A stretch of 64,000 nt of DNA from Adiantum capillus-veneris (GCA_014529385.2 CM043966.1:95441087-95505086); one strand, 5' to 3'; shown: positions 24,609 through 38,389, counted from the first letter of the stretch. The notes: a model not told the origin generated them from the sequence alone. Made by a program: numbers and translations.

Positions 24609-25379
24609 GTGGGGTGAAAGAGACTTCTTGGGAGAAATGTGGGATATGGGCTGGAAAAGAGGCAAGGTGGAATTACTGTAGAATGTGTGTGTATTATTGT
24701 GTGGGCAAAGGTGATGTCAGGCGAAGCATGTGCAAGAGCGGTTTCACTCGATGGTGCATGCAAGCGAACAATGTAAAGCAGAGTAGGTGTAATAAACACA
24801 GATGGTGACATGAGCAAAATGGGATGATGCAACCTTATGAGGGGGCAATTTTTTATTATTATTGTGTTAATATCTCTAATAAGTTAGAAATTAAATTCTA
24901 GATCAAAATTGAATAAAAATACCCAAACATATATGCAATTACCCAAAAGTGAATAAAAATACCCAAACATATACGAAAACATAAAGATTGACATACTAAA
25001 ACTGGCTAACTTTAAAATGCATTTTTGGAGCCAATTTCTCCCAATTCATCAAATTTTATAGCATGATAGGCTAAAGGCATGGTTTGGTGGTATAAAATGT
25101 GGTGTCTTTGCCACCACATGCCTTTGATAGAACTTTCATTTTTTATTTGTTTTGGTTGTAGAATTTTTATCTTCTTAAATGTATAAAAGCTCTTTTGAAT
25201 ATATAATATTATGGTTGTTAATTTTGGGGCGATCATTAATGTTGTTTCAAGCCAAAAATTGGGCCTGGGAAACACCGTTTTTTTTTTTGGGGGGGGGGGG
25301 GAGGCAGGGTTTTGTGGCAAAGCAGGACAAAGTTGCATACATGTCAAACCCAAAGAAGAGGACAAAGGGTGTTCTCTAT

Positions 25380-25380
<1 letters not shown>
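22118..25380. other. AT-rich non-coding stretch
   Basis: About 3.3 kb without a recognisable gene. It contains (GT)n at 22175-22196 and a perfect 9-bp-arm palindrome around GATACACCACTGGTGTATC (23384-23403). It also has (GT)n at 24563-24606 and homopolymer runs (G-rich at about 24446-24459, T10 then G12 at about 25279-25301). Confidence 0.5.
24563..24606. repeat. (GT)n microsatellite
   Basis: About 44 bp of perfect GT repeats. Confidence 0.98.

Positions 25381-25381
<1 letters not shown>

Positions 25382-25468
<87 letters not shown>
25382..25468. repeat. Compound (CT)n-(CA)n microsatellite, left border of gypsy C
   Basis: (CT) at 25382-25421, then CTAC, then (CA) to 25468, one base before the gypsy C 5' LTR. 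Element C's other border (46421) is also (CA)n, so C probably inserted into this microsatellite. Confidence 0.9.
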
Positions 25469-25469
<1 letters not shown>

Positions 25470-26289
25470 TGTCATAAAAACAAATATCTAATTCTCCCAA
25501 ATGATTTTCTCATGTTAAACTGATCATTTAATATGGGAAACTACTAGGGGAATAAAAGCTAGAATATTGGTAAGGCTGCCACACCGGTCTCAACAGGGAT
25601 CCAAAGGAGGGAAAATAGGGATCCAAAGGGAGGTAGTCTAAAAAAGGCCAATGTGCATCAATGGAGCTTAGAAGACCTAAGGTTCAGCTCCATTAAGACC
25701 TCCTAGAGGCTTCCACCAACAACTCTTGGCTATGGAATGCAAATCCAACCAAGAGCCAAGCTTCAATAGTATGCTCATCTCCTCTACCATGCTAATTACT
25801 AAGCTAAGCTATGCTATTAGAGTGATTATGTTTTCTCATAAGATACATCTTATTCCTCTCAATCTTTCCTCATTCCCTGCTAGCTCACCATTTTTGAAGG
25901 TGTGTGAGGTCTTGGGACTGAGGCTAGGGACACTAGGTGTGTTTTTCAAGCATAATTTGGTGCATGAAGCTTCCATCTTCATTGCACTAACGAGTTTTTT
26001 CAAGGAACACAAGAATTGTATTGTACAAAAGTCTCCTTTGATGGGAGAAGCTATAATATAAAGCCTTTATGGAGGGGGGACCGGCTCCATGTAAATCTGG
26101 TCCTCAACTGTTGTCAATTGTTCTATTTCTCTCTCTTTTCAAGTATTGTCTATGCCAAACTAGCTAGTTGCAATTGCCTTCTCAAATGAAGTACTCTCTC
26201 TATGCCCATTAGGAACTTGTTCTTAATGAAATGCTCACTATGTTACCATTTTCTGCTACACACAAGTTACTAGTGCATTAAATGTTACA
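25470..26289 (+). repeat. 5' LTR of gypsy C (internally deleted)
   Basis: 820 bp against 1557 bp for the 3' LTR of the same element. The sequence passes from TTAAGACCTCC straight to a segment that lies about 740 bp further on in the 3' LTR (CACCAACAACTCTTGG). Both ends are otherwise collinear. Confidence 0.9.
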
Positions 26290-26290
26290 T

Positions 26291-26302
26291 TGGTATCAGA
26301 GC
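26291..26302 (+). promoter_or_regulatory. Primer binding site of gypsy C
   Basis: Perfect TGGTATCAGAGC, one base after the LTR: initiator-Met tRNA priming. Confidence 0.94.
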
Positions 26303-26702
26303 TATTGGTTTCTCTTTTCTGTCTCAAGAAGAGAGGTCCTCAAGCTTGCTACAAATGGTTGGTGTTATTAATTGCAAAAGAGTAAGTAGAATAGGAATTT
26401 TTTATCCTTGAAGCATGCCTACTTTATGCAGTTAACAAGGATACCGTCGAGAGCTATGGTCTTAATAATGGAGTCCTACAGGGCTTGCCTATGGCTTAAC
26501 CATTATTGAGCTATTAGAATCTTGATAGGAACCGGGTGTTGTCTTGGCTCTATTGAACTCTCTCTTCTATTCCTTGCAATTAATAATATCCGAGCCACAA
26601 GTATAGATGCTTGAGTGCTTATCTTTGAAGGTAAAGGGGGGTAGCAACTAGGAATTGAAGTGCCAAAGTACAAGTAAAAATTTACACCTAAAATTTGCTA
26701 GT

Positions 26703-27530
26703 ATGGCTGACAAAGGAAAAGAGATTGAAATGAATGTTGATAGCTTTGATTTTGGTGATGACAGAACAACTAATGATACCCCTATGCTTGTAAACTATCT
26801 TGTTTCTAGGCTTCAACAAGCCCTGGGAAATCCATCCCTCCAACGTGAAGTGCTACAGCAATTGCGTACCCATGGTATTCTCCAGACTCCCCACCAAGAA
26901 GAGAGAGTACCTAGGAAATCTCTTAGTGAGACTTCCAAAAGAGGACTCTCTCCAATAAGGGATGAAGAGGAGGATCCATATGAAGGTCTCAAAAACTTAC
27001 TACTCGATGAGGCATCTCCCTCCCAAAGGAGAACTCAAGTTTCAACCGTAGAGTCCCCCAACAAAAGAACGAGAAAGAAGAAAATCTCGTGCCATCTTGG
27101 TGGAGGTGGCTCCACGATGACCTCCCAAAAGCTCCAAAGGCTAGATGCCTAGCTTGGTGGCCAACTCTATGGATGCCTAGCTTGGTGGCTCCACGAAGAC
27201 CTCCCAAAGGCCTCGCACCATATCTACGGTCATACACCATACCATGGTGGCTTCGAGTATCAACTTCCAACAAGGGGCTAAGAGAAATCCTAAGCCCATG
27301 GAAAACAAGGACCGTAGTGAGCCTAAGGGGAAGGACAACGTCCAAAAGTCTCCCAAAGGCAATGCTAATAACAACAAAACCAAGGAGAAGGGAGTTTATA
27401 AAGGCAAAAATAAACTCTCTTCTGAAGATCTAGAGTGTTATTGAAAAGATAACCGTTGTTTTAAGTGTAGGGAGTAAGGGCATGCCTATCATACTTGCCC
27501 CCAGAAGAATACATGTAATGAGCCTCCTAG
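26703..27530 (+). pseudogene. Gypsy C gag (deleted)
   Basis: Starts at ATG 26703 (MADKGKEIEMN). It matches the N-terminus of the D gag (NYLVSRLQQALGNPSLQ), then loses most of the capsid domain by deletion near 27090. It resumes with a Lys/Asn-rich stretch (27244-27444) and a zinc knuckle, CFKCRE-x-GHAYHTC (about 27455-27500), that carries stop codons before and inside it. Non-functional. Confidence 0.85.
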
Positions 27531-27539
27531 AGCTACCTT

Positions 27540-28790
27540 GGTCGAAATTCAAGAAGAGAATGCTCATCACAAAGGATCTCCTCTATGTCATGCTTGGGGA
27601 AAGGTAAGAGAACATGATGCTTTCATCTCTTTGACCCTAGTTCTACTCACAATTTCATATCCACGGAGCTGGCCATCAAGAAAGGCATCCAAGCCTATGA
27701 GATGGGAGATGTCCTACCTGCGGATGGAGCTTTTAAGGGGCAAGAATCCTCAATCACTCCCTTAATTGGAAAATTGAGGCTCCATGTCCAAAGCTATGTG
27801 GACAAGGAGGATTTCTTTATCTCTCCTCTCAAACATGTGGACGTAATCCTAGGGGCACCATGGTTTGATTGCATGGCCCTCAATGTTAAATTCCCTTAAA
27901 GACAAATCTACTTTAGGTACATGGAAAAAGATATGTACATAGATGCTAAGGAATTGGGTAGCACCATACCCATTGTACATAAGCAAGCTTTCAATAAGTC
28001 AATAAAGAGCTCTATTTTCATGTACATGATTTTTGTTAAAGATTCTCAAAATGAACCTAATGTTTTAGCAAAAGAAGATATAAGAAATCAAAACGAATTA
28101 GAGTTATCCAATTTCCTCAAGGGATTCCAAGATGTTTTTATTGACGACATCCCTTGTGAGCTACCTCCCAAACGAGGGGATGACGACCATGCAATTGAAC
28201 TTCTCCCAGGAAGCTCACCACCTAATAAACCTTCTTATCGAGTTTCTCAAGCTCAACAAAAGAGGAGATTATGTGACAAGTACATGAGTTGGTTGAGAAA
28301 GGCATGGTTAGTCCTAGCTCATCTCCATTTTGTTCACCAGTGTTATTAGTGCAAAAGAAATGCCTTGGAGTTGTTTTGCTCCAAGAAGGACATGCCATAG
28401 CCTATGAAAGTCTAGGGCTTGACCCTGTTGAGCAAGATCTAGGTATATATGAGAAAGAACTCTTAGTAGTTCTACATGCTCTAGACTCGTGGAAGCACTA
28501 TTTATTAGGGACTACTTTCATTCTACAAACGGATCACCAAAACCTTAAGTACTTCATGACGTAGACCAAGCTCTCCGACAAAAAAATGAGGTGGGCAAAT
28601 TTCCTTTTGCAATTTCATTTTCATATTGCTCACATCGCTTGCAAGCATAATCAAGTAGCCAATGCACTCTCAAGACGACCGAGAGTGAATGCGGTATCCA
28701 TAGCAACTTACAATGATATATCTTCTATGATAGATGAGTACGCTATTGATCTCAATTTTAAAGATGTGATTTCAACCCTGCACTAGGGAA
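27540..28790 (+). pseudogene. Gypsy C protease to RNase H, RT core deleted
   Basis: A retropepsin region is visible (FDPSSTHNFISTELA in place of D-S/T-G, then DVILGAPWF at about 27838-27866). The pre-RT segment runs to 28350 (DDIPCELPPKRG, VSQAQQ). The sequence then passes from the first RT block directly to the RT/RNase H connection (GVVLLQEGHAIAYES), so the RT palm with YxDD is missing. RNase H remains (YEKELLVVLHALDSWKHYLLG, LQTDHQNLKYF), followed by its end HIACKHNQVANALSRRP at about 28630-28680. Confidence 0.88.
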
Positions 28791-29440
28791 TAAGGAAGAA
28801 CCATTTACCTTACAAGATGGTTATCTTGTCTATGGCAACAGGCTGCGTTACTAACTCACTACGTGAGAAAGTAATGTATGAATCTCATGTCCTCCTTATG
28901 TGGGGCATAGAGGGATTCAATATACCCTAAAATGGATAGAAACATACTTCTATTGGCCTACCATGAAAGCAAACATATGAGACTATGTTTCAAAATGTGT
29001 GGTATGCCAAAAGATGAAGTTTGATAGAGAAAAGCAACCTGGATTGCTTCAAAATTTTCCAATCCCTAATTCACCATGGGAGAGCATATCCATGGATTTT
29101 ATCTTTGGTTTGCCCAAGTCTATCCATGGGAATGTAAGAATATGGATGATGGTGTACCTGTCAAAAAGACTATCAAAGCCCATCAAATGGAAACCCTCTT
29201 TATATCACAAATCTTCAAGTACCATGGCTTGCCAATGTCCGTAGTGTCGCACAGAGATCGTAGAATGACCAGTAATAAAGGGAAGATCAAAAAGTCCCCT
29301 GCTACTAGAAATACATGGGAAGATCTTCGCTCTGCAGATGAATATAGCCGAGACTTGTAAGAACCTTTCCAAAAGATTAAGAATTCTATATCCATCTCTC
29401 AGCAAAGGCAAAAGGTTGCTTCCGATAAGCAAAAAAGACC
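28791..29440 (+). pseudogene. Gypsy C integrase, left part
   Basis: HHCC remnants end in CVVCQKMKFD (about 29000). The first catalytic block follows (SMDFIFGLPKS). The core is shortened by deletion, with KAHQMETLF and IFKYHGLPMSVVSHRD read in changing frames. The frame ends at 29440 (VASDKQKR) exactly at the AGACC duplication of element D and continues at 44100. Confidence 0.85.
29436..29440. repeat. Target-site duplication of gypsy D, left copy
   Basis: AGACC immediately before TGTCATAAAA. The identical AGACC follows the other end of D at 44095-44099. Confidence 0.9.
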
Positions 29441-30218
29441 TGTCATAAAATATAATATCTAACTTTACCAAATGATTTTCTCATTTTAAACTAATAATTT
29501 AATATGGTAAGATAAAAGGGGAACAAGAGTAAGGATATAGATATGTGCTTCTAGACCTATGTCAACTTGGGACCAAAAGGAGAAATGGTTGCATCTCAAT
29601 AGGGGTCCAAAAGGGTCTACCAAAGAGCAATGTGTAATAAGTGCTTTTAGATTTACCTCAGCAAGGGACCAAGAGGAGAGATGGTTACATCTCAACAAGG
29701 GTCCAAAAGGAGGTAGTTATCAAAGAGAAACATGCATCTAATGGAGCTTAAAATACCTTAGGGTTAGCTTCATTAAAGAACTCCAAACATTAGTGTTAAA
29801 AAGTCCTTTGACCTTAGGCAAGCTAGGGCTGACCTTGAGGTGGAAATCCTACCCAAGCATGAGGTGCTTGTCGGCTTGCTAACTAAAGTGTTTAAAGTGT
29901 TTGTGAGAACCTTGTCCAAACTTAAATGACTAAGGTTCTTGAAGTGTTCAATTCAAAGATAAACTCTCAAGAGGCATAAACGGTTTCCATGCTTAATTGA
30001 CTAAGTGCTTGAAGTGTTCAATTCAAACCAATTGCCTTAAGAAGCATTAAAGGCACATGTCAAAATCCTCCATATGTGGCCTTCATGATGTAATTGAATC
30101 CTATTGGATAGGCTTTAAAGGGGTCCAAAGATAATTTAGATGCATAAAAATAAATAAATAAGTTCTTTCTCTCAAAGAGGAAAAGAAGGGCACATGTCCA
30201 AATGATATAATCAAATAA

Positions 30219-30277
<59 letters not shown>
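29441..30277 (+). repeat. 5' LTR of gypsy D, left part
   Basis: Begins TGTCATAAAATATAAT and is collinear with the D 3' LTR up to a (GA)n tract (30222-30277), where element E interrupts it. The LTR continues at 35820. Confidence 0.9.
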
Positions 30278-30281
<4 letters not shown>

Positions 30282-32254
30282 AGGACCCCTGTCCTGACAT
30301 TACTCCCCCCTTAAGGAAGAGTTTTCGTCCTCAAAAACACAAGTAGTAATATCTTTTTAAGAATACTGATGTTTTCTTTACTGACGTCCCATAAGTGAGC
30401 CAGTTGTCTGTATGACCGATAATTGGGGCAGTGAGGAGGTTCAATGAAACCAATAGCAACATCTTGATTTTCAACATTGTTGTCCGTTTGCAACCACTTG
30501 GGTCTAAACTGGTAACTCCATTTATGATTCACTTGATTGTTGTAAAGGAGTAACCACAACTAAGAGTTGTCCAAAGGCATAACCAGTTTTCAGATCTTCT
30601 GAAGGTACTGGAATAATGCAAGGAAACGTTGGTGTAACTATCCATGCAGTTGTGAGCAAGATTTCCTACTCGCCTGAGTATCTTGAAAAGTCCGTAGATA
30701 GGGAATGTCCTTGTGTTAGAATTATGAATAGTTTGGAACACAAAGAACTACATGCTCATCCCTAATGAAGGTTACTTGCCAACATACCTTGTCAGCACAC
30801 CTGGTAAGTCCTTGACGTATGAAAGTATTGATACAATCTCCAACCCCACTTCAATAGGTGTTCAAAGTCGAAAACCGTACTTAAGCAAATTCTAGAATAG
30901 GGAGAAAATCATCTATTCAGAAATATGTTGTGCTAACGTATGCTCTTAGCAGATCCTTTAGCACAAGATTACTCTTTGTAATCTGCCTATTCCCTTGGAT
31001 AACTGACAGTACTGAGGTGTGTTTTCCTCACGGTTTACAGACAGTCGTCCCAGATGACTGGTAAATAGGGAATCACAGTATTGTATAACATTGGTGAGGA
31101 ATCAACAATGTCCGAAATAACCATCGTGGTTAACTTGGAAAAATCCACAAACGCCCAAACCGAGCCATGACCTCTATTGGTGCTTAGTAGACCCAAAAGT
31201 AATCTCATAGAGATAGTGCACATAGAGTGCAAAATGCTTCATAAGCAGCGACCTGAGGAATATGCCTGCCGTTCCAAATCAGCCTTTGCTAAACACTAGG
31301 GCCCATAACACCTAGTGTGCATGCATTTAGCAAAAACTAACCCGAACCTGTATATCCGTAATGATCTTTGCCAATACTTATGGAAATTATGATGCTCCTA
31401 GCACACATTAAAAGGAATGTAGATAGTTCTAAAAAGAAACTAAATACTTTTAGTTGCAATCTTTTGCAAGCCTTGCTGAAACGTCTGAATCACAATAGAA
31501 GGTGAAACATTGATCACTTCTAGGTACAGACAATGAAACTTTTTCATTTACAACTTATAGCCTTGCTATATGTATAAACAACCATCTGTAATGTTGTTTA
31601 GCAGTACTTGTACCTTAACAAGTCATTCTAAGTATCCGACAATTTCTGGTCACGAAATTTCTCCTGATACGTCGTGCGAGAAATGGTCTAGAAAACAGAT
31701 ATGACCAGCACCTAGGGACTTTGTCGTGACACATATTTGAAATAATGGTGCCAGTGTCAGTCCAGAGACTCATATTCTCCACATGTGGAATATGTCTCAT
31801 GTAAGGATGTGTAAAAAAGAACATCCTTCAAGTACCAGATGTACTTGTGTGTGGAGGTAATTGCAAACACTCTACGACAAGAGTGAGAGGGACCCTCATT
31901 AGCCTTGCTCCACACTGGCTAAACCGAACTCCTTGAGTTCCTATACCATGTTGTATCCCATGTGACAACATGTGCCAAATTGAACCCGATAAGTAGGTTC
32001 GTAACAGCGTAAGACAAAAGATAGATTGGACACTTGGCCCAAAATACTTTGTGCCGACATGCCCTTGGCATGGCTCTGTAACATTCAAGCGTACTTAGAC
32101 GTCTTGAAAAACCAAGCAAAGCATACTAAAAATGGAATAACACCAAATCAATAGATGCGTACCTGGAGATTTGAACGTAATGTACACTTATATGTATTCC
32201 AATGGGGAGGAGCACGTCCCCTACCTGAAAAAACAAACAACATTGTACTGGAAA

Positions 32255-32445
32255 CCCTTGGTGTTGCCTGTGCAATCAAAGCCCTTGGATTAGAATCTAC
32301 ATAGTTAAACCCCTTGGTAAGACTCTTTGTAGAAACTACGTAGTCAAACCCCTTGGTAAGACTCTCTGTTGCCTGTGCAATCGAAGCCCTTGGATTAGAA
32401 TCTACGTAGTCAAACCCCTTGGTAAGACTCTTTGTAGAAACTGCT
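32255..32445. repeat. Tandem repeat inside element E
   Basis: Units built from GTTGCCTGTGCAATC, AAGCCCTTGGATTAGAATC and CAAACCCCTTGGTAAGACTC recur in order, about 1.8 copies of a unit of roughly 107 bp. The CCCCTTGGTAAGACTC part occurs three times. Confidence 0.85.
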
Positions 32446-35417
32446 CAACTAGCAGATCACGGTGACTAACATAGTCAACCGTGTCTAAAATGATTGGAAT
32501 CAACTTGAAAAGTGTGTTCATCTGCTACCGCGTTTGGTAGATTGCAGAATTCTTTCCTTGAAAGTATAACTGGGAGAGATCAACTGTGATCCTCAATGCA
32601 GATCAAACTGTGATCCTTAATGCCTATGGGGTGATTTAGTAAGCACCCGTTGGGTCATACCCCAAAACCGTGATGTCATAGACACTCGTAGCGCTGTAGA
32701 GCAAGAAATCCTCCGAAATAACGAGACTCTTGCTCGTCAATTAATGTCAGATGTTTGATGTGTACTCCATTGGGCAAATATGTTTGATCCTAAGAACAAT
32801 AACCCAAGGAATGGCAATAGTTGGATCTTACCTAAGATCGGCCAATGGCTCTTAGCCAGCCTGTGTGTGGCTCCTAGCCCTTACGATATTTAGTGTTCAA
32901 TCAATAAACCGATGAAAGCTAATGTGAATGGCATCTTGGCCCATTTCTAGCTTAGAGTTAGAGCTCCTTGGCTCATGCTGACTGCCAAACAAAACATGTA
33001 TGAAAAGCTTCTTAGGAAGTTTTCATTATTCTTGAGAAAAATAAGAAAAAGAGAGAGAAGAGTAGCATGCTGGGCTGAGGAACTTTCCTTCAATTTCTAG
33101 AGTGTGGGCCCAGAATATGTGCTCTTAGGCATCTTATGCCTGATGTGCAATTTATCCTATGAACATGCAACCATTTTCCTGTACAACGCTCTCGTCGAGA
33201 GAGGGGACAGAAAACACAAGCCACAGCTTGACCCTCTTACCATGTATGGGGTCGTGATTGTAGAAAAATGACTCAAAATGGCACTTTGCCTGTGAAATAT
33301 GTCATAGATTTAGGTTCCATTTAGTGGTAGTGTGCGTTGATAGCAACCATAAATTTAAACTATCCATAATTTAGTATGTCTGTGACAGAGTGGCTGGTGT
33401 GATAGCGGAAGCATAATCTTTGAAGCGGTGGAATTTATGCCACCTAGTTAGCATGCCGTGCATACAGATTGTGAAGCCCTTGGCGAGAGTGATGGCCTCA
33501 AACGGGAGAGCCAAAACCATAAGTGCCTTGCACAATTTAAACTGGTAGGGATTTTGTGAGGTGGTATTCCCTATTTTGCTAGTTTGTCAAGCTTGTGTGC
33601 CACTGCTCGTGATTCCGAGTCATTGGGCAGTACCTTGGCATAAGGGAGAAGCCTTGCTTCATGAAAAATTGTCAAAGAACTTTGCTTTGTACACAAGCAT
33701 TAGTTTCCAATGTAAATGTATAAACATGGAAAAAAATAAACAATACTAAACATGGTCTAACTTGGTCATCCTGCTGTAACCAGTGGTCTTGAGATGTGGA
33801 AAGAAAAAATCGCTCAAATGTAGATCTTCATCTCCGTTGCGCGAGAAAAAGTCGGCCTGAAATATACTGTAGGCACAGGGAGAACTTTCCCAAAGGCGTG
33901 TGCTCATAGCATACCCCAAATAGGAAACAACTTAATGTAAGAGTCGTAAATTGAAGCCTTGATTCCTTCAAAAACAGGTGCAGTAAAAGGCCATGCATTT
34001 CTGTTTAAAGATTGCAATTTCCAATCTTTAAACAAATCCACGTTTTGGTACTTACAGTAATTTGCACAGGCCATGCTTGTGAGCCTAAAGTGTATGCATA
34101 TTATATGCACGTCTATTGCATATTGTAGCTATCAAACAGATGCTGCATAACCAAAAAAAATCAATTGCGTACCTTATCCAATACACTTACTAATGAAGCT
34201 TGCTGCTGCCAGAAATATCAAATGAGTCACCAGCAAGAAGAAAACCAAGAAGTGATTTGCCAGATAATAATGTTTGGTTCAGTAGACACGGTCACTACTA
34301 TTTAGAATTGGAAGAATAATCGGCCTTGACAATCATCGATGCCTTATAAGGCAAAGCCATGCCTGAGTTGCCTTCAGTACGAGGCAATTGTGCATCAAGA
34401 AATTCGTGGAGAGGGTATCTCGATTGGAGCCGTGCTCCATGATCCAAAGCATGGTAATGACTACCAAAATTGGACGTAATGTGTTGACTTTGGTCATACT
34501 GGACCCGTAGATAATCTCTCCGAACACCATGGCCGATATCAACATAAGAACATAGTCTTGCAATACAATTAGATACATAAAATAATGAAAATTGCAAGAA
34601 GTGGAAATTGCGAACCTGACAGTCCATTTGTCTCTATCTGAGGTAAAGAACTTTGTTCACTATCGATGCCTTATGTGATGTCGGATGGTCTGCTGCATAT
34701 CTCTGTGCGAAAAACTCACCTCAACATACCTGATCATGTTTAGATGATGTACTTCCTGCTGCTGCAGAGGGCCTTGCCCGAGTTGTACCAATAGGTGTGC
34801 ATGCTTACCTACATGCTCTTGCATGGCACAACTATGTCTTATACCTTTTACTTTGTCTGTGAATTGTATCATCGGAGTTTTTGGTTGTACTTCTTGTCGT
34901 GAACGACAACCATCGCATGCAGGTTATGCTGCTGGGACGTAGTCATGGAACTCGGGAGGTCATCGACCTCGGTTCTCCGAGTTGGGCATAACCCAGGGCC
35001 AAAATTCGGAGGGGTGTGTGCCCGGAGTGGGCATGCACCCTTGCCTAGGTTTAATGCTAAAAAAGTTAAAAAAAAACTTACTAGCGATGGTCGGCTGCAG
35101 CGCCGATCAAGAGAGGGAGTCCCAGCGCTCTGCGTTGCATTCCAGGCTACATGCAGGTGACGAAAAACACTCCCATAGGCTGTGCGACCCTTACGAGCTC
35201 ACGACATCCCAAATCCGTGCAGGTCGATTTCGACCCTCCCCTGTGTAAGGGTCCTTACCCGCGCTCTGTCAATTCCGACCCTCCCCTATGTAAGGGTGCT
35301 TACCCGTCCTTCTCGGTCATGCAAGCTTGAGCCCCTATGGAAGGGGCTGCTCCTGCGGCCCTATCCTCTTCCTTCTTCCAAGAGACCTGCCCACGCCATG
35401 GCAGGCAAGCTCGAAGC

Positions 35418-35560
<143 letters not shown>

Positions 35561-35632
35561 ATGCCCTCAGCCATGAACAAATATGAAGCAAGCCCCTTCT
35601 CCTTCCCTCCTCCATGGCCTTCCTCTCCCCTA

Positions 35633-35644
35633 GCTCTGATACCA
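35633..35644 (-). promoter_or_regulatory. Primer binding site of element E
   Basis: Minus strand TGGTATCAGAGC, one base from the LTR starting at 35646. This fixes E's orientation as minus. Confidence 0.92.
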
Positions 35645-35645
35645 A

Positions 35646-35819
35646 TGTAAGACATAGGGTAACTGAACCTGGGATCGTCCTCCCTACCGCCCCTTATATA
35701 GGCTAGCTCCTAGCACTTTCCCTAAGCGGATCCCCAGTCCACACTGGTCCAGCCGGCCCTTGGCCTAGGTCCCTGACTCCCTAGGTTGGGCCTTGCCCCG
35801 TAGGACCCTTGTCTTGACA
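35646..35819 (-). repeat. 5' LTR of element E
   Basis: 174 bp, plus-strand TGTAAGACATAGGG to GTCTTGACA (TG...CA). Its last ~22 bp match 30278-30299, the remnant of the opposite LTR. Confidence 0.88.
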
Positions 35820-36333
35820 CACACTCATTGTGTGAAGTGAAAAGTGCAAGAGCTCCATCTCCTTCTCCAAGCTTGTTGAGAAGTGGAGAGCCTACACCAA
35901 CACTCTTGGCTATGGAATGCGAATCCAACCAAGAGCTCAATGCTTAAGCTTTCCATCTTCTTCATCTTCATTACTATGCTATCATGCTATGCTAAGCAAG
36001 AAGAGTGATGGTAAGTGAGGAGCTATTTCTTTCTCTTATGAATGATTCTTCTTCCTCTTCCCTACCCTCATTCCCCGCTAGCTCTCTCCACCTTCGAAGA
36101 TGTTTGAGGCCTTGGGACTGAGGCTTGGGATAGTTAATGCTTTTTGCAAAGTTTATTCTATGCTCGTGATGCATGAAGCTTCTCATCTTCATTGCATCAC
36201 CTAGTTCACAAGGAACACAAAGATTGTATTGTACCAAGTCTCTCTTGATGGGAGAATCTATAATACAAACACCTTTTGGAGGGGGGACCGGCTCCAAGTA
36301 AATCCGGTCCTCAACTATTGTCATGTTCTCTAT

Positions 36334-36368
<35 letters not shown>

Positions 36369-36523
36369 AAGTATTGTTCATGCCAAGTTAATTAAGTACT
36401 ACGTTCATGTTGCTACCATCAATTAAGTTCACCCTCTATGTTCTCAAAGTAATCTCACAAAAATGCTCACTCTAATTCTCTTAATTAAGCTATTCTCAAA
36501 GTTCATAGGCCATTTCTATTACA
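35820..36523 (+). repeat. 5' LTR of gypsy D, right part
   Basis: Resumes with CACACTCATTGTGTGAAG, collinear with 43420-44094 in the 3' LTR, and ends CTATTACA. It contains a (CT)n tract at 36336-36364. Confidence 0.9.
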
Positions 36524-36524
36524 T

Positions 36525-36536
36525 TGGTATCAAAGC
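36525..36536 (+). promoter_or_regulatory. Primer binding site of gypsy D
   Basis: TGGTATCAAAGC, one mismatch from the canonical initiator-Met tRNA complement, one base after the LTR. Confidence 0.92.
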
Positions 36537-36939
36537 ATTTGGTTTTTCTTTTCCTTCTTAAGAAGAGAGGTCCTTAAGTAGCCTATTAGTGGTTGATTTT
36601 GTTAATTATATTAGGGTAAGTGGGATTGGGATCTATTATTTGTTTTGTTGAGCCCACTATGTGGGATATGGTGCACACCTTGAGAACTTTGGTCTTAATA
36701 ATGGGGTCTTTTTAGACTTTCCTAGGACTTTACCATTATTGAGCCATAAGAAGTCCGAAAGGGGCTATCCCTCAGCAATTCTGCTATGTTGAACCCACTC
36801 CACTACTCTCTACTATAATTAACCAATTTGAGTCATGGGTGTAGATACGTAAGTGCTTATTTTCAAAATTAAGAGGAGTAGCAACTAAGGTTTTGAATTT
36901 CCAAAGGATACACTAAGTAAACACAGAAGTATAATTAGC

Positions 36940-38280
36940 ATGGATGACAATAACCAAGAAAATAGAATGAACATTGATAACTTTGATTTTGCACATGAAG
37001 TTGCTAATGATGATGCCCCCATGTTTATCAATTATCTTGTTACTAGGTTGCATCAAGCTATGGGAAATCCTACTTTGCAAGCTGAAGTTACCCAACAACT
37101 TCGTGCTTATGGGATTTCCCTTCCTCTCCAAGAGGAGAGAGAGTTTAGGAGGCCTCTTGATGAGACTCCCAAAAGAAGACTCTCTCCAACAAGAGAGGAG
37201 GAATCCAAAGAATGAGAAAGAAGCAAATCCCTAAGTTCCTCTGAAGATGTGGCTCCACGAAGACGACGGTCTAGACTGTCACTAACTCCTCCTAAGAGGA
37301 AACATTCAACCCATATTCCTTCTCCTCATCATTTCAAAAAGGGAAGAGAGGAAACAAAGTAAGAAAAGGTAAAAAAGAGGTCACCCTCTTCTCCTTCTTC
37401 TTCAGCTTCCTCCTCTTCCGACGAAAGCAATAGTTATTCTCCTAGAGAATACAAGAGGAGAGGACAACACAAAACTTACCCTGCATGGCGAAGGTCCCAA
37501 AAGCTCAAGAAATTCAAAGAGGGAGGAAAGAGTATCTCTTTTCTCACCTATGATGACACCTTTGGTACCACCGACAAAGAATTGGCCTTCATCCAACAAT
37601 TTGATGCGGCCTTTGGAGGAGACAAGGGCTTCACAGAGTCCTCCAAGCTACACCATGTAGCTATGCACTTCCAGAAATCTACTCCTCAATAGTGGGGTAG
37701 CCTTTGTGGAAACAACGAGGTCCCAAAGACATGGAAAACTCTACGCGTTTCCATCATGAAGAAATTCCTTGCAAGCGATGCAAAGGACAAAGTGCTTACC
37801 GAATGGTGGAGCTTGAAGCTTCTCTTCAATGAGTCTATCCACAAATATGTAGACAAGTTTTGGGATTTACATCTCAAAGCTACAGTATTTCAAAGGATAG
37901 ACTTTGCCCCAAACAAAATCAACAATTTTGTGCGGTATTACTTGAAGAAATGGCTGAGTATGTCAACTCACAACGACCTAGCACTATCACCAAAGTCATC
38001 CACCACAATATGGTTGCTTCAAGGATCAATTTTCCAACAAGGAGCAAGAATAAATTTCAAGCCCATGGAAAACAAGGATGGAAATGAAGCTAAAGGGAAG
38101 AGCAATGCTCAAAAATCTTCCCAAGGCAACACCAATACTAACAACAACAAGGCCAAGAAGAAAGGAGATTACAAAGGTAAAAATAAGCTCTCTCCCAAAG
38201 AATTAGAGTCCTTTCATAAAAACCATAAATGCTTTAATTGTGGGGAGCAAGGACATGGTTATCGTTCTTTCCCCAAAAGA
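36940..38280 (+). pseudogene. Gypsy D gag
   Basis: Starts at ATG 36940 (MDDNNQENRMN). After a stop near 37213 comes a long Ser/Arg-rich linker (37220-37450). The retrotransposon gag (capsid) domain is best seen in frame 37756-38200 (KKFLASDAKDKVLTEWWSL, YVDKFWDLHLKA). A Lys/Asn-rich stretch leads to a zinc-knuckle remnant, CFNCGEQGHGYRSF, whose last Cys of the CCHC has become Phe. Full-length gag of this family is therefore visible here, unlike in C. Confidence 0.88.
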
Positions 38281-38389
38281 AATGTACTCAATGACACTCC
38301 TAGAGCTTCCATGGTTGAAGCTCCAAAAGAGGATACTCATTGCAAAGGTTCATCACTCTCCGATTCTTGGGAAAAAGGAAGCATGATTT